64,000 nucleotides of DNA from Morganella morganii. GTDB taxonomy: Bacteria; Pseudomonadota; Gammaproteobacteria; Enterobacterales; Enterobacteriaceae. Where the stretch lies: assembly GCF_019243775.1 (NCBI RefSeq), contig NZ_CP069157.1, forward strand, positions 2,553,418-2,617,417. The letters are read 5' to 3'. A program made the position numbers and the translations under genes. Shown one piece after another: positions 1 to 12,047 of this stretch (positions are counted from its first letter, which is position 1; every line of letters starts with the position of its first letter). Below the pieces are notes generated by a model that was not told where the DNA came from, did no database searches, and saw nothing but the letters and a program-made list of their open reading frames with translations.

Positions 1-869
1 TAGAGCGGATCCCCGCCTGCGGTGATAATCCGGGCATACCAGTAGAGTGCGGCATCCGGTGCCGAGCCGCGCACTGACTTGTGCAGCGCGGAAATCAGGT
101 CGTAGTAGCGGTCGCCTTTGTTATCAAAGCGGGCGCTGCGTTCCCCGCTGACTTCCTTCAGCAGTTCTGTGGTCAGAACACGTTTGCCGTCAGCACCGGT
201 TTCGGCCATATCCGCCATCATTTCCAGCACATTCAGCGAACGGCGGGCATCACCGGCGACCAGTTCGGCCAGCAGTTTACGGGTCTCATCCGGCAGGACG
301 ATATTTTGTCCGCCCAGTCCGCGCTCAGAATCATTCAGCGCCTGAATCAGAACCGCTTCGATATCTTCCGGTGACAGGGATTTGAGCAGATAAACACGGG
401 CGCGGGATAACAGTGCGGAGTTGAGTTCAAATGACGGGTTTTCGGTGGTGGCACCGATAAAGGTGACTGTACCATCCTCAATATGCGGCAGAAATGCATC
501 CTGCTGGCTTTTATTGAAGCGGTGTACCTCATCCACAAACAGAATGGTGCGGCGCCCCAGATTACGGTTCTGACGCGCCCGCTCGATAGCTTCGCGGATC
601 TCTTTTACCCCGGAGGTCACAGCGGACAGGCGTTCGATATCCGCATCCGCATAGTGGCCGATCACTTCCGCCAGGGTGGTTTTCCCGGTGCCCGGCGGTC
701 CCCACAGAATCATGGAGTGGAGCTGTCCGGCGCGGATAGCCCGCGGCAGCGGTTTGCCCTCTGCCAGCAGGTGAGTCTGTCCGATATACTGTTCCAGTGT
801 CCCCGGCCGCATTCTGGCGGCCAGAGGCTGGTAATCGTTTTGCGAAAAATCGAGAGAAAAGTTAGTCAC
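1..869 (-). CDS. rarA: Replication-associated recombination protein A (partial, C-terminus beyond window)
   Basis: AAA+ ATPase of the clamp-loader/RuvB group that acts at stalled replication forks. About 289 N-terminal residues are present; the gene runs off the left edge. Walker A GPPGTGKT lies at about residues 57-64, and a Walker B/DEVHR motif at about residue 112. The reading begins [10 protein letters not shown], which aligns with the MSNLSLDFS start known for E. coli RarA, so I chose the GTG at 869. The nearby ATG at 880 hits a stop after four codons. It starts 7 nt after the lolA stop, so rarA is almost certainly co-transcribed with lolA, the usual enterobacterial arrangement. Identification is by family knowledge and is very secure. 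Confidence 0.96.
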   Translation of the reverse strand, partial: MTNFSLDFSQNDYQPLAARMRPGTLEQYIGQTHLLAEGKPLPRAIRAGQLHSMILWGPPGTGKTTLAEVIGHYADADIERLSAVTSGVKEIREAIERARQNRNLGRRTILFVDEVHRFNKSQQDAFLPHIEDGTVTFIGATTENPSFELNSALLSRARVYLLKSLSPEDIEAVLIQALNDSERGLGGQNIVLPDETRKLLAELVAGDARRSLNVLEMMADMAETGADGKRVLTTELLKEVSGERSARFDNKGDRYYDLISALHKSVRGSAPDAALYWYARIITAGGDPL

Positions 870-876
870 TGACGCC

Positions 877-1488
877 TCATTGACGCTGATCGTCCAGCGT
901 AACCCCCTTCGGCGGTGTAAAGGTGAATTTGCTCATATTCACATCAGTACTCTGCTGCCCTTTGAGCTGATAGCTGCTTTTCTGGCCATCCTGCTCAACG
1001 GCGGCAAACTGCTGAATAATACCGTCCGGAGTTACAGTGATAGTAAATAATTTCAGATTGCCGTCGCTGGTTTTCGGTTTCAGCTCAAAGCTGTCGCCTC
1101 GCTGGCTCACCATGTACTGCTGCCAGTCAGCCGGGTCGTTACGCGTGATCAGCATAAACGGGGTATTTTGTGTGGCATCTTTCAGCCAGGTGGCAGTAAC
1201 CTGCTCAACAAACGGGTTATAGAACCACAGTGTTTTGCCGTCAGAGACCAGCACACTTTCATCCGGCGCGCTCATCTGCCAGTTGAACAGGTTCGGGCGT
1301 TTCACCCATAAATCCCCTGTTCCTTCCTGAACCAGTGCGCCGTCAGCATCAGTGACGGTCTGTGCGAAATTCGCATGGAAACTGTTCACTTTTCCCAGAC
1401 GTGACTGAAGGTCACTGCGGGTATCTGCGTGTGCTGCACTGACTGCGACACCTGCCAGAAGGCAGGCTGTGATAAACACCTTTTTCAT
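877..1488 (-). CDS. lolA: Outer-membrane lipoprotein carrier protein LolA
   Basis: Periplasmic chaperone that takes lipoproteins from the LolCDE complex and hands them to LolB at the outer membrane. 203 residues, the same length as E. coli LolA. The Sec signal peptide is obvious: MKK, a hydrophobic stretch, then a cut after AHA at about residue 21. An upstream in-frame ATG at 1551 would add 21 residues ahead of the signal peptide and is rejected. It sits between ftsK and rarA on the same strand, as in other Enterobacterales. Confidence 0.96.
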   Translation of the reverse strand: MKKVFITACLLAGVAVSAAHADTRSDLQSRLGKVNSFHANFAQTVTDADGALVQEGTGDLWVKRPNLFNWQMSAPDESVLVSDGKTLWFYNPFVEQVTATWLKDATQNTPFMLITRNDPADWQQYMVSQRGDSFELKPKTSDGNLKLFTITVTPDGIIQQFAAVEQDGQKSSYQLKGQQSTDVNMSKFTFTPPKGVTLDDQRQ

Positions 1489-1522
1489 GTATGCATTCCT
1501 GATGATGCGTTCGGATAAATCA

Positions 1523-1549
1523 GACGCCGCCTTTGCAGGCAGCGGCGTC
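1523..1549 (-). terminator. Hairpin between ftsK and lolA
   Basis: Eight-base inverted repeat GACGCCGC / GCGGCGTC with an 11-nt loop, starting two bases after the ftsK stop codon. The T-rich tail (TGATTTATCC) is poor, so it may slow or only partly end transcription. It may act as an attenuator or an RNA-stability element between ftsK and lolA. Confidence 0.4.
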
Positions 1550-1550
1550 A

Positions 1551-4500
1551 TTAAAAGTTATTTGAGGACGGAGCCAGTACTTCGCGGTTACCGTTATGGC
1601 CCGGTTCACTGACAATGCCCTGTTCTTCCATTTCTTCCACGATCCGCGCCGCCCGGTTATAACCGATGCGGAACTGACGCTGAACACCGGAAATGGAGAC
1701 CCGCTGTTTTTCTGTGACGAATTGTACCGCCTGATCGAACAACGGATCCAGATCTTCCCCGCTGACAGAACTGCCGCCTTCTCCGTCATCGCCACCACGG
1801 GTGATATTATCGATATATTCCGGACGACCACGGGCTTTCCAGTCATTCACCACATCATGCACTTCCTGGTCACGGACAAACGCGCCGTGAACACGCAGCG
1901 GCGCATTGGCACCCTGCGGCAGATAGAGCATGTCCCCGTTACCCAGCAGAGATTCCGCGCCGCCCTGGTCGAGGATGGTTCGTGAGTCAATCTTACTGGA
2001 TACGGTAAAGGCAATACGGGTCGGGATGTTGGCTTTAATCAGACCGGTGATAACATCCACTGACGGACGCTGTGTCGCCAGTACGAGGTGGATCCCCGCT
2101 GCACGGGCTTTCTGTGCCAGACGGGCGATGTGTTCTTCCACTTTTTTACCGGCGGTCATCATCAGGTCAGCAAATTCGTCCACCATGACCACAATATACG
2201 GCTCTTTTTTCAGAACCGGATGCGTCATTTCCATGCTGTCTGTCGGTTTCCAGAACGGATCCGGAATCGGCCGTCCCATGGATTCCGCCATCAGGATTTT
2301 TTCGTTATAGCCCGCGAGGTTACGCACCCCGAGAGCAGACATCAGTTTATAGCGCCGTTCCATTTCCGCCACACACCAACCGAGAGCATTGGCGGCGTCT
2401 TTCATGTCGGTCACCACCTGGGTCAGCAGGTGCGGAATACCTTCATAAACAGAGAGTTCCAGCATTTTCGGGTCGATCATGATAAAGCGGACTTCTTCCG
2501 GTTTCGCTTTATACAGGATGCTGATAATCATGGCGTTTACGCCGACCGATTTACCGGAGCCCGTTGTACCGGCGACCAGCAGGTGCGGCATTTTACCCAG
2601 ATCCGCCACCACCGGCTGACCGGAGATATCTTTCCCCAGCACCACAGAGAGCGGTGATGGCGTATCGCGGAATTCATCGCAGTCCAGCACTTCGCGCAGA
2701 TAGACGGTCTGACGTTTTTCATTCGGCAGTTCCAGCCCCACATACGGCTTGCCCGGGATAACTTCCACCACACGCACCGCTACAGTCGAGAGTGAACGCG
2801 CCAGGTCGCGGGACAGGTTGGAAATACGCGAGGCTTTCACGCCCGGTGCCAGATCCAGCTCAAAGCGGGTGATCACCGGACCCGGTTCATAACCGACCAC
2901 ACGGGCTTTGATGCGGAAGTCATTGAGCCGCGCCTCAATCAGACGGGCTGTCTGCTCCATCGCAAATTCATCCACCGGCTCAATGGTACCCGGCGGTGAA
3001 GCCAGCAGATCCAGAGACGGCATCGGGGTGGTTGATTTCGGCAGCGGCTGGTCATTGCGGACCAGGAACGGATGGAACAGGCTCTCTTCCATCTGTTTTT
3101 GTAACTGTGCTTCCTGTGACGTTACCGGTGCCGCATTCTGCTGTGGTGCGGCAACAGGTTCAAAGCGCTGAGCAGCGGTCTCCAGTGCGGCATAAACCGG
3201 AGCCGGTTCTGCCGCAGGGGCGGTGACCGGTGTCGGGATAAACAGCGGCACTGCCGGTTCCGGATCCACCAGATCCTCCACCGGAGAGAAGGCTTTCAGT
3301 TCGGCCAGATCAGATAAAATAGCGTCAGCCTGCCCGCTGTAGCGCTGTTGCTGCATCTGCATAAACTGCGCCTGAAGACGCTGAGCTTCCTGCTCATCTT
3401 CATCGTCTTCTTCTGCCACCGGGTGAACATCCGTCACCGGCGGTGCAGACGCAAAGGAGTGATGGCTGACCGGTGCCTGATAGGCAGATGCAGCCGGGAT
3501 AAAGGCGGAGGCGGTACCGGTGGTAATTTCCGGTTCAGTTACTGCCTGCACCGGCTCTGCTGCCGGAGACATGTCCGCCTCATCATCGCCGTAGCGGTTA
3601 CGCTGCTGCGTCATAAACTCATCACGCAGACGCGCCTGTAATACGTCGTCTTCATCCGGCTCAGTCTGTGCGGCCTGATGTTCCGGCTGATGCAGTTGTG
3701 CAAATTCATCCTGCTCACGGCGCAGACGTTCAAGTTCCGCGTCACGCTGAGACGGAATGCGGATGCCGTAAAGCTCGCGCCGGGTCGGGAGGCGCACCGG
3801 ATTCGGACGCGGCAGTTCAGGGCCGAGCCCCTGTTTGACCTGTACGGCACCAAAAGCCGCCGCTGCGGTTGCTGCGGCCGCAGAGCTCAGATGTGCGCTG
3901 CCGTTATCACCGGTATCCGGCACATCAGGCAGGTCGAACGTAAAGACCGGTTCTGTACGGCCGCTTCCCGCAAACGGGTTTTCCCATTGCGGTGCTGCCG
4001 GTTCAGGCTGAATATCCGGTAGATTGATCGGGGCATTCAGGTCAACGGTTGTCCGGTAAGCATCCGGGACATCAAAACGGTAGTGTTCAGGTTCATCCGC
4101 AGCCGGTGCGGTGTGTTCCTGTTCAGCCGGTTCCTGTGCATGCACAACAGGCACCACAGATTCAGCGGCGGTTTCCGGATATGCGGAGAGATTCTGTACC
4201 GGGGTCAGCAGCGGATCGCTGTTATCCGCCGGATCCTCATAATGTGCCTGATGCGCCAGTTCCGCCGCATTTGGTGCGGAAAACAGCACATCGTCCGCAT
4301 CATCGTATTCACGGTACTGTGCAGTCTGAGTCTGTGCCTCACTGTCAGGCGCAACAGCAGTCAGAGCTGCGGCAGTTGCTGTCTGCGGTATGTTGTTGTG
4401 CTCTGTCTGCTCATCTGTTTTCTCATCGTCGTAGTACTCGTCCTCATCGTCATATTCACGGTCGTCGTGATACTGATCGTCATAACGGTCACGGGAGTGA

Positions 4501-5108
4501 TTGGTGATGAAGGTAATCGGGGAAAGGACCGCTGCACCGGTTTTTTCGGCGATGGTGATCCACGACCAGCCGGTCAGCAGCATCAGACCTATCGCCCACA
4601 GACTGAGCAGCGCGAGTGTCGCGCCGAGGGCATTAAACCACGGCATCAGCGCAGAGCTGAATAAACTGCCGATCACCCCGCCTGCCGCGAAGTTCTGCAT
4701 ATCATCCACATTCAGGGATGCCAGGGCACAGGATGAAAGGATAAGAGTCAGCCCCCCGATGATACGCATCGAGAGTGAGAAAAAGTCCACATAATCTTTA
4801 TTTTCATTACTGCGGAAGGCCGACCAGCACCCCAGGATCATCAGCGGGGGTACGGTGTAAGCCAGTATGCCAAAGGCGGAAAAGAGAATATCCGCAAACC
4901 AGGCCCCGATACTGCCGGCCAGATTCTTCACCGGCTCATGCCAGGTGGTCTGGGACCAGCTCGGGTCTGACGGATTAAACGATAAGAGAGCAACCAGCAG
5001 AAAGACGGCGCACAACCCGATCACAATAAGGACGGCTTCCAGCAACCGGCGGCCGCTGCTGATTTTTCTGAATTTGATGTGTTTGTCTTCTGTATATTCC
5101 TGGCTCAT
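1551..5108 (-). CDS. ftsK: DNA translocase FtsK
   Basis: Septal DNA pump that segregates chromosome termini, activates XerCD at dif, and helps build the divisome. 1185 residues. Four N-terminal membrane segments lie within about residues 20-190. A long low-complexity linker rich in Ala, Pro, Gln and Glu follows at about 240-700. The RecA-like motor has Walker A GTTGSGKS near residue 850, and the C-terminal winged-helix gamma domain (about the last 65 residues) binds KOPS. Start MSQEYTEDK matches E. coli FtsK; the upstream extension to 5159 is rejected. Directly after the membrane domain is an unusual Asp/Tyr-rich stretch (about residues 205-237). A LexA box lies about 80 nt upstream. Same-strand order lrp-ftsK-lolA-rarA is conserved. 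Confidence 0.97.
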   Translation of the reverse strand: MSQEYTEDKHIKFRKISSGRRLLEAVLIVIGLCAVFLLVALLSFNPSDPSWSQTTWHEPVKNLAGSIGAWFADILFSAFGILAYTVPPLMILGCWSAFRSNENKDYVDFFSLSMRIIGGLTLILSSCALASLNVDDMQNFAAGGVIGSLFSSALMPWFNALGATLALLSLWAIGLMLLTGWSWITIAEKTGAAVLSPITFITNHSRDRYDDQYHDDREYDDEDEYYDDEKTDEQTEHNNIPQTATAAALTAVAPDSEAQTQTAQYREYDDADDVLFSAPNAAELAHQAHYEDPADNSDPLLTPVQNLSAYPETAAESVVPVVHAQEPAEQEHTAPAADEPEHYRFDVPDAYRTTVDLNAPINLPDIQPEPAAPQWENPFAGSGRTEPVFTFDLPDVPDTGDNGSAHLSSAAAATAAAAFGAVQVKQGLGPELPRPNPVRLPTRRELYGIRIPSQRDAELERLRREQDEFAQLHQPEHQAAQTEPDEDDVLQARLRDEFMTQQRNRYGDDEADMSPAAEPVQAVTEPEITTGTASAFIPAASAYQAPVSHHSFASAPPVTDVHPVAEEDDEDEQEAQRLQAQFMQMQQQRYSGQADAILSDLAELKAFSPVEDLVDPEPAVPLFIPTPVTAPAAEPAPVYAALETAAQRFEPVAAPQQNAAPVTSQEAQLQKQMEESLFHPFLVRNDQPLPKSTTPMPSLDLLASPPGTIEPVDEFAMEQTARLIEARLNDFRIKARVVGYEPGPVITRFELDLAPGVKASRISNLSRDLARSLSTVAVRVVEVIPGKPYVGLELPNEKRQTVYLREVLDCDEFRDTPSPLSVVLGKDISGQPVVADLGKMPHLLVAGTTGSGKSVGVNAMIISILYKAKPEEVRFIMIDPKMLELSVYEGIPHLLTQVVTDMKDAANALGWCVAEMERRYKLMSALGVRNLAGYNEKILMAESMGRPIPDPFWKPTDSMEMTHPVLKKEPYIVVMVDEFADLMMTAGKKVEEHIARLAQKARAAGIHLVLATQRPSVDVITGLIKANIPTRIAFTVSSKIDSRTILDQGGAESLLGNGDMLYLPQGANAPLRVHGAFVRDQEVHDVVNDWKARGRPEYIDNITRGGDDGEGGSSVSGEDLDPLFDQAVQFVTEKQRVSISGVQRQFRIGYNRAARIVEEMEEQGIVSEPGHNGNREVLAPSSNNF

Positions 5109-5157
5109 GTCATTTCCTGACGCAACGTCCGGTTTTTTCCTGTCAGTAAAACGGAAC

Positions 5158-5180
5158 AACGCTGAGGGTAGCTCAGCGTT
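5158..5180 (-). terminator. Hairpin between lrp and ftsK
   Basis: Perfect 9-bp stem AACGCTGAG / CTCAGCGTT with a 5-nt loop, in the 138-nt gap between the lrp stop and the ftsK start. In the minus-strand direction it is followed by GTTGTTCCGTTTT, so termination of lrp is probably partial. It lies downstream of the LexA box and would be in the ftsK 5' leader. Confidence 0.5.
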
Positions 5181-5184
5181 GAAA

Positions 5185-5200
5185 CTGTATGCATAAACAG
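5185..5200. promoter_or_regulatory. LexA (SOS) box upstream of ftsK
   Basis: CTGTATGCATAAACAG fits CTGT-N8-ACAG exactly, with an AT-rich centre. It lies about 80 nt upstream of the ftsK start. E. coli ftsK is known to have a LexA-controlled promoter (the dinH locus), so position and gene agree with the known regulon. Confidence 0.75.
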
Positions 5201-5246
5201 GAGTGTAACTGATTTATCCCGTTTTGCACATGACGCAGGAAACAAA

Positions 5247-5741
5247 TTAACGGGTCTTGATGACCAGACGGTTACTTTGTTTGACCTCTTCCATCACCAC
5301 GTAAGTACGGGTGTCGTTCACGCCCGGCAGACGCAGAAGAGTTTCACCCAGCAGTTTGCGGTAAGCCGACATGTCCGGCACACGAGTTTTCAACAGGTAG
5401 TCAAAATCACCGGAAACCAGGTGACATTCCTGAATCTCTTCCAGCTTCTGCACGGCGGTGTTGAACTGTTCAAACACATCCGGTGCCCCGCGGTTAAGGG
5501 TAATTTCCACGAATACCAGCAGGGAGGCATCCAGATAGTGCGGATTCAGCAGCGCGGTATACCCGGTGATAAAGCCCTGACGCTCCAAACGACGCACACG
5601 TTCCAGACACGGAGTCGGAGACAGACCCACACGTTTGGAGAGTTCGACGTTAGAGATACGGCCATCTTTCTGCAATTCGTTAAGAATATTCCTGTCGATT
5701 CTGTCAAGATCTTTACCCGGACGCTTTTTGTTATCAATCAT
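5247..5741 (-). CDS. lrp: Leucine-responsive regulatory protein
   Basis: Global feast/famine regulator of amino-acid metabolism, transport and pili. 164 residues, practically identical to E. coli Lrp. The N-terminal AsnC-type helix-turn-helix lies at about residues 12-73, including RISNVELSKRVGLSPTPCL. The C-terminal RAM ligand/oligomerisation domain includes VSGDFDYLLKTRV. The start MIDNKKRPGKD matches MVDSKKRPGKD of E. coli. It is divergent from trxB across about 560 nt. Targets in other enterics include serine and branched-chain amino-acid genes, so the sda locus in this window could be a target; that is inference. Confidence 0.98.
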   Translation of the reverse strand: MIDNKKRPGKDLDRIDRNILNELQKDGRISNVELSKRVGLSPTPCLERVRRLERQGFITGYTALLNPHYLDASLLVFVEITLNRGAPDVFEQFNTAVQKLEEIQECHLVSGDFDYLLKTRVPDMSAYRKLLGETLLRLPGVNDTRTYVVMEEVKQSNRLVIKTR

Positions 5742-7262
<1,521 letters not shown>

Positions 7263-7276
7263 TCCAGCATTTTCAG

Positions 7277-7300
7277 GGCGCTATATCTGTAGCGCCTTTT
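7277..7300 (+). terminator. trxB terminator
   Basis: GGCGCTA / TAGCGCC stem with a 6-nt loop followed by TTTT, 15 nt after the trxB stop. Confidence 0.75.
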
Positions 7301-7366
7301 CGTGTACCATGACATTATCCTGCTGATTTCAGCCGTATTTTTACTTATCACCTGCATACAGAAAAA

Positions 7367-9136
7367 ATGGATAAATCAAGACAGTCAGAACTCGTCCGCT
7401 GGTTAAAACTTCAGGCGGCACCGGCCCGGCGATGGTTACGCCTCTCGATGTTGCTGGGTGTGCTCAGCGGTTTACTGATTATCGGCCAGGCCTGGTGCCT
7501 CGCTGTCCTCCTTCAGTCCCTCATTATGGAGCACGTGCCCCGCGAACAGCTCCTCACTCCGTTCACTGTACTGGTCATACTGTTTATTGCCCGCGCCGTT
7601 GTTGCCGCGATCCGCGAACGGGTCGGGTTTATCTGCGGACAGGTGGTGAGACGTGATATCCGCCGGACAGTACTGGATAAACTGGAACAGCTCGGGCCGG
7701 TACGGGTAAAAGGCAAACCGGCGGGCAGCTGGGCGACAATTATTCTCGAGCAGATTGATGATATGCAGGATTACTATTCCCGCTATCTGCCGCAGATGAC
7801 CCTGTCCGCCACCATACCAATGATGATTCTGATCACGCTGTTCCCGATCAACTGGGCGGCAGCCCTGATTCTGCTGGTGACAGCGCCGCTGATCCCCGTT
7901 TTTATGGCGCTGGTGGGCCTGGGTGCCGCCGATGCCAACCGCCGTAACTTTCTGGCCCTGAGCCGCCTGAGCGGCGATTTCCTCGACCGCCTGCGCGGGC
8001 TGGAAACCATCCGCTTCTTCCACCGTGGTCGTGAGGAAGTGAAACAGATTGATGACGCCACCGAGGATTTCCGCTCGCGCACCATGGAAGTGCTGCGCAT
8101 GGCATTCCTCTCCTCCGCTGTGCTGGAGTTTTTCGCGGCGATCTCGATTGCTGTCGTCGCGGTTTATTTTGGTTTTTCCTATCTCGGTGAACTGAATTTC
8201 GGCAGCTACGGCATGGGTGTCACGCTGTTTGCCGGGTTTATTGCTCTGATCCTCGCGCCGGAGTTTTTCCAGCCGCTGCGTGACCTCGGTACCTATTACC
8301 ACGCCAAAGCACAGGCGGTGGGCGCGGCGGAATCCCTGTTTACCCTGTTATCCGCCGAAAACAATGATGACGAATTACCGGGCACAGAACCGCTGACACC
8401 GGCAGAACAGATTGCTGTCACCGCAACCGATCTGGTGATTTTTGCCCCGTCAGGGGAAAAACTGGCCGGGCCGCTGAATTTCATCCTGAATGCCGGGCAG
8501 CGTATCGCGCTTGTCGGCCAGAGCGGTGCCGGGAAAAGCTCGCTGCTCAATCTGCTGCTGGGTTTTCTGCCGTATGAAGGCAGTATCCGGATCAATCAGC
8601 AGGAGTTGCGTGATATCCGCCCGGAAAGCTGGCGGACACAACTGAGCTGGGTAGGACAAAACCCGCACCTGCCGGAACAGACCATTCTGGACAATATCCG
8701 CCTGAGCCGCCCGGATGCCTCTGCTGAGGAAATCACGGCGGTGATGGAAAAAGCCTATGTGACCGATTTTATTGATTCGCTGCCTGACGGGGTCAATACA
8801 GTGGTCGGGGATAATGCCGCGCGGCTCTCTGTCGGCCAGGCACAGCGGATTGCAGTGGCACGTGCCCTGCTCAATCCGTGCCATCTGCTGCTGCTGGATG
8901 AGCCTTCCGCCAGCCTGGATGCCCACAGTGAGGAGCGCGTGATGCATGCCCTGAATGAGGCGGCACATCAGCAAACCACCCTGCTGGTGACACACCTGCT
9001 GGAAGAAACCCGTGACTATGATGAAGTCTGGGTGATGGATAAAGGTCTGATTATTGAACAGGGCAGCTATGCTGCTCTGCAACAGCAACAGGGTGCATTT
9101 GCACAGCTGCTGTCACACCGGACGGGGGATCTGTAA
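7367..9136 (+). CDS. cydD: Heterodimeric ABC exporter subunit CydD (cysteine/glutathione, cytochrome bd assembly)
   Basis: Half of the CydDC inner-membrane ABC exporter, needed for cytochrome bd assembly and periplasmic redox balance. 589 residues: N-terminal six-helix membrane domain, then a nucleotide-binding domain. Walker A GQSGAGKSS at about 384-392, signature LSVGQAQ near 487, Walker B LLLLDEP near 506. The LSVGQ signature, instead of LSGGQ, is the form known in E. coli CydD. Stops 2 nt before cydC; the two are clearly one transcript. Confidence 0.97.
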   Translation: MDKSRQSELVRWLKLQAAPARRWLRLSMLLGVLSGLLIIGQAWCLAVLLQSLIMEHVPREQLLTPFTVLVILFIARAVVAAIRERVGFICGQVVRRDIRRTVLDKLEQLGPVRVKGKPAGSWATIILEQIDDMQDYYSRYLPQMTLSATIPMMILITLFPINWAAALILLVTAPLIPVFMALVGLGAADANRRNFLALSRLSGDFLDRLRGLETIRFFHRGREEVKQIDDATEDFRSRTMEVLRMAFLSSAVLEFFAAISIAVVAVYFGFSYLGELNFGSYGMGVTLFAGFIALILAPEFFQPLRDLGTYYHAKAQAVGAAESLFTLLSAENNDDELPGTEPLTPAEQIAVTATDLVIFAPSGEKLAGPLNFILNAGQRIALVGQSGAGKSSLLNLLLGFLPYEGSIRINQQELRDIRPESWRTQLSWVGQNPHLPEQTILDNIRLSRPDASAEEITAVMEKAYVTDFIDSLPDGVNTVVGDNAARLSVGQAQRIAVARALLNPCHLLLLDEPSASLDAHSEERVMHALNEAAHQQTTLLVTHLLEETRDYDEVWVMDKGLIIEQGSYAALQQQQGAFAQLLSHRTGDL

Positions 9137-9138
9137 TC

Positions 9139-10905
9139 ATGCGTGTTTTACTGCCGTTTTTAGCCCTCTACCGCCGCCACTGGTTTTTACTGACACTCGG
9201 GATCCTGCTGGCGATTGCCACGCTGCTCGCCAGTATCGGGCTGCTGACGCTGTCCGGCTGGTTCCTCGCCGGTACTGCCATTGCCGGTGTGCCGGGGATT
9301 GCCTTTTTTAACTATATGCTGCCTGCCGCCGGGGTGCGCGGTGCCGCTATCTCCCGCACCGCCGGACGCTATGCGGAACGGCTGGTCAGCCACAGCGCGA
9401 CCTTCCGTGTGCTGAAACATCTGCGGGTATTTGCCTTTGAGAAAATCCTGCCGCTGACTCCGGGCGGTATTGCCCGCTTCCGTCAGGGAGAACTGCTCAA
9501 CCGGCTGGTCGGGGATGTGGAAACGCTGGATCACCTCTATCTGCGGGTGATTTCGCCGATTGTTGCCGCGCTGGTGGTGATTGCAGTGCTGACATTCGGG
9601 CTGGGTTTTCTCGATCTGACTATCGCTTATGCACTGGGCGGGTTTATGACCTTCCTGCTGTTTGCCCTGCCGGTGGTGTTCTATTACGCCGGTAAGCCAA
9701 TCGGCGTGCAGCTGACCACACTCCGTGCACAGTACCGCACCCTGCTGACCAGCGCACTGCAGGGTCAGGCAGAACTGACCATTTTCGGTGCACAGTCCCG
9801 CTTCCGCTCTCAGTTGGCAGAGACCGAACAACGCTGGCTGGTACAACAGCAGCGCCAGGCCGGTCTGACCGGACTTTCCCAGGCGATTATCATTCTGGCG
9901 ACCGGGTTTGCCGTTGCGCTGATGCTGTGGATGGCTTCCGGGGTCAGCTGGCCGTACCGCGAAAGCGGTGCCATTATCGCTCTGTTTGTCTTCTGTGCGC
10001 TGGCTGCATTTGAGGCATTAGGCCCGGTGGCGGTGGCTTTCCAGCATCTCGGCCAGGTGATGACCTCCGCAGAGCGTGTATCGCAGATAGTGGACACCAA
10101 ACCGGAAGTGACTTTCCCGGCCAGTGGTCCGGCAGCCTCCGCACAGGTCAGCGTCAGCCTCAGTGGTGTCGGGTTTACCTATCCGGGACAGCCGCTGCCG
10201 GTGCTGAAAGATATCTCCCTGACACTGCGTGCCGGTGAGCACCTCGCCCTGCTGGGAAAAACCGGCTGCGGAAAATCCACCTTATTGCAGCTGCTGACCC
10301 GTGCATGGGATGTCAGTGAAGGTGAAATCCGCCTGAATGACCAGCCGATTGCCGCTTATGATGAAAATACCCTCCGGTCACTGATGGCAGTGGTTCCGCA
10401 ACGTATTCATGTGTTCAATAACACACTGCGCGGTAATCTGCGGATCGGAAATAACGAAGCAACCGATGCACAGCTGAATGCGGTGCTGGCACAGGTCGGG
10501 CTGGAAAATCTGCTGGATAACGACCAGGGCCTGAATGCCTGGATCGGCGAAGGCGGCCGTCTGCTTTCCGGCGGCGAACAGCGCCGTCTCGGTATCGCCC
10601 GCGCCCTGCTGCATAATGCGCCGTTCCTGCTGCTCGATGAGCCGACAGAAGGCCTGGATGCAGATACTGAGCAGCATATTCTCGCCCTGCTGCGGGATAT
10701 CGGCCGTGACCGGACCATGCTTATCATCACCCACCGTTTACAGGGCCTGGAACACATGGACACGCTGTGCGTGATGGACGGCGGGCAGATAGCCGAACAA
10801 GGCTCTCACGACGCGCTGCTGGCACGCAGAGGCCGTTATTATCAGTTTGTGAACCGTATTCCGGTAATGACCGGGGGATCAGATGCCGTTTTATCAGCTG
10901 GATGA
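9139..10905 (+). CDS. cydC: Heterodimeric ABC exporter subunit CydC
   Basis: Partner of CydD in the inner-membrane thiol exporter. 588 residues: six-helix membrane domain, then an ATPase domain with Walker [10 protein letters not shown] near residue 372, signature LSGGEQ near 477 and Walker B LLLDEP. Its last 23 nt overlap the start of aat, so aat translation is probably coupled. Length and both domains match the family. Confidence 0.97.
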   Translation: MRVLLPFLALYRRHWFLLTLGILLAIATLLASIGLLTLSGWFLAGTAIAGVPGIAFFNYMLPAAGVRGAAISRTAGRYAERLVSHSATFRVLKHLRVFAFEKILPLTPGGIARFRQGELLNRLVGDVETLDHLYLRVISPIVAALVVIAVLTFGLGFLDLTIAYALGGFMTFLLFALPVVFYYAGKPIGVQLTTLRAQYRTLLTSALQGQAELTIFGAQSRFRSQLAETEQRWLVQQQRQAGLTGLSQAIIILATGFAVALMLWMASGVSWPYRESGAIIALFVFCALAAFEALGPVAVAFQHLGQVMTSAERVSQIVDTKPEVTFPASGPAASAQVSVSLSGVGFTYPGQPLPVLKDISLTLRAGEHLALLGKTGCGKSTLLQLLTRAWDVSEGEIRLNDQPIAAYDENTLRSLMAVVPQRIHVFNNTLRGNLRIGNNEATDAQLNAVLAQVGLENLLDNDQGLNAWIGEGGRLLSGGEQRRLGIARALLHNAPFLLLDEPTEGLDADTEQHILALLRDIGRDRTMLIITHRLQGLEHMDTLCVMDGGQIAEQGSHDALLARRGRYYQFVNRIPVMTGGSDAVLSAG

Positions 10906-11602
10906 GGAACTTCTCTTTCCGCCTGTTGAACACGCGCTGACCGACCCGGACGGGCTGCTGGCCACCGGCGGGGATCTCTCTCCTTCCCGGTTGCTGCTCG
11001 CCTACCGGGAAGGGATTTTCCCGTGGTATTCCCCCGGTGAACCCATTCTGTGGTGGTCGCCGGATCCGCGTGCGGTATTGTATCCGGCGGAGCTGCATGT
11101 CAGCCGTTCGCTGCACAAGATTCTGAAAAAACACCCGTACAGGGTGACACTGAATCATGCCTTTGAGCAGGTCATCCGGGCCTGTACAGAGCGGGACGAG
11201 GGTACCTGGATAGGAGAGGATATTGTGGCCGCCTATATCCGGCTGCATCAGGCAGGACGTGCTCATTCGGTCGAAGTGTGGGATGATGACGCGCTGGTCG
11301 GCGGGCTGTATGGCCTGAATACCGGGTTACTGTTCTGCGGGGAGTCAATGTTCAACCGTGTCAGTAACGGGTCAAAAATCGCTTTTATGACCTTTTTTGC
11401 CCATTTTACCGGCCACGGCGGCAGGATGTTTGATTGTCAGATACTGAATCATTACACCGAATCATTCGGTGCGCGGGAGATCCCGCGACAGGCGTTTATC
11501 CGTCAGCTTTATCAGCTGCGTGATAATCATTTACCGCAGTCATGCTGGCAGCCGCAGACATTAGCACGTCCGGTGCCGTCACAACTACCGCCTTTTTTAT
11601 AA
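10883..11602 (+). CDS. aat: Leucyl/phenylalanyl-tRNA-protein transferase
   Basis: Adds Leu or Phe to N-terminal Arg or Lys of proteins, creating the N-degron read by ClpS and destroyed by ClpAP. 239 residues with the family core [21 protein letters not shown] near residues 48-68, EGTWIG, and the [20 protein letters not shown] block. It overlaps cydC by 23 nt. Its functional partners clpS and clpA lie about 2 kb downstream on the other strand, so the N-end-rule pathway is grouped here as in E. coli. Confidence 0.96.
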   Translation: MPFYQLDEELLFPPVEHALTDPDGLLATGGDLSPSRLLLAYREGIFPWYSPGEPILWWSPDPRAVLYPAELHVSRSLHKILKKHPYRVTLNHAFEQVIRACTERDEGTWIGEDIVAAYIRLHQAGRAHSVEVWDDDALVGGLYGLNTGLLFCGESMFNRVSNGSKIAFMTFFAHFTGHGGRMFDCQILNHYTESFGAREIPRQAFIRQLYQLRDNHLPQSCWQPQTLARPVPSQLPPFL

Positions 11603-11752
11603 AATCGCTGTAAACCAACAGGAAATGGTATGTTTCAGCCCGTTTTATGTTTCAGACGCGGTGCTTAAAAAATATCATTCCTTTACATAATCCCGGTTTT
11701 TCGGCATTATCTTGCGGTTTGAAAATACTGGTTATTAACATTAGAGGATTAG

Positions 11753-11971
<219 letters not shown>

Positions 11972-11999
11972 TCCCTGCAGGCCACGCCTCATAAAAAGA

Positions 12000-12037
12000 C
12001 ACCACAGGCAACGCACCGGAGTGCGTGTCCTGTGGTG
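12000..12037. terminator. Convergent infA/clpA terminator
   Basis: CACCACAGG / CCTGTGGTG outer stem enclosing an inner GCAC / GTGC stem. On the minus strand it is followed by TCTTTTTAT, a good terminator for clpA. On the plus side (ATCGTTT) it is weaker for infA. Confidence 0.65.
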
Positions 12038-12047
12038 ATCGTTTCTG

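Noticed and set aside
7472-8302. 276-codon minus-strand ORF inside cydD
   Set aside because: Antisense shadow of a strongly conserved gene; low-complexity His/Gln-rich translation, no ribosome site.
11972-12047. serW tRNA expected between infA and clpA by comparison with E. coli
   Set aside because: The gap is only 76 nt and holds a terminator hairpin; no cloverleaf or TTCGANTC arm.
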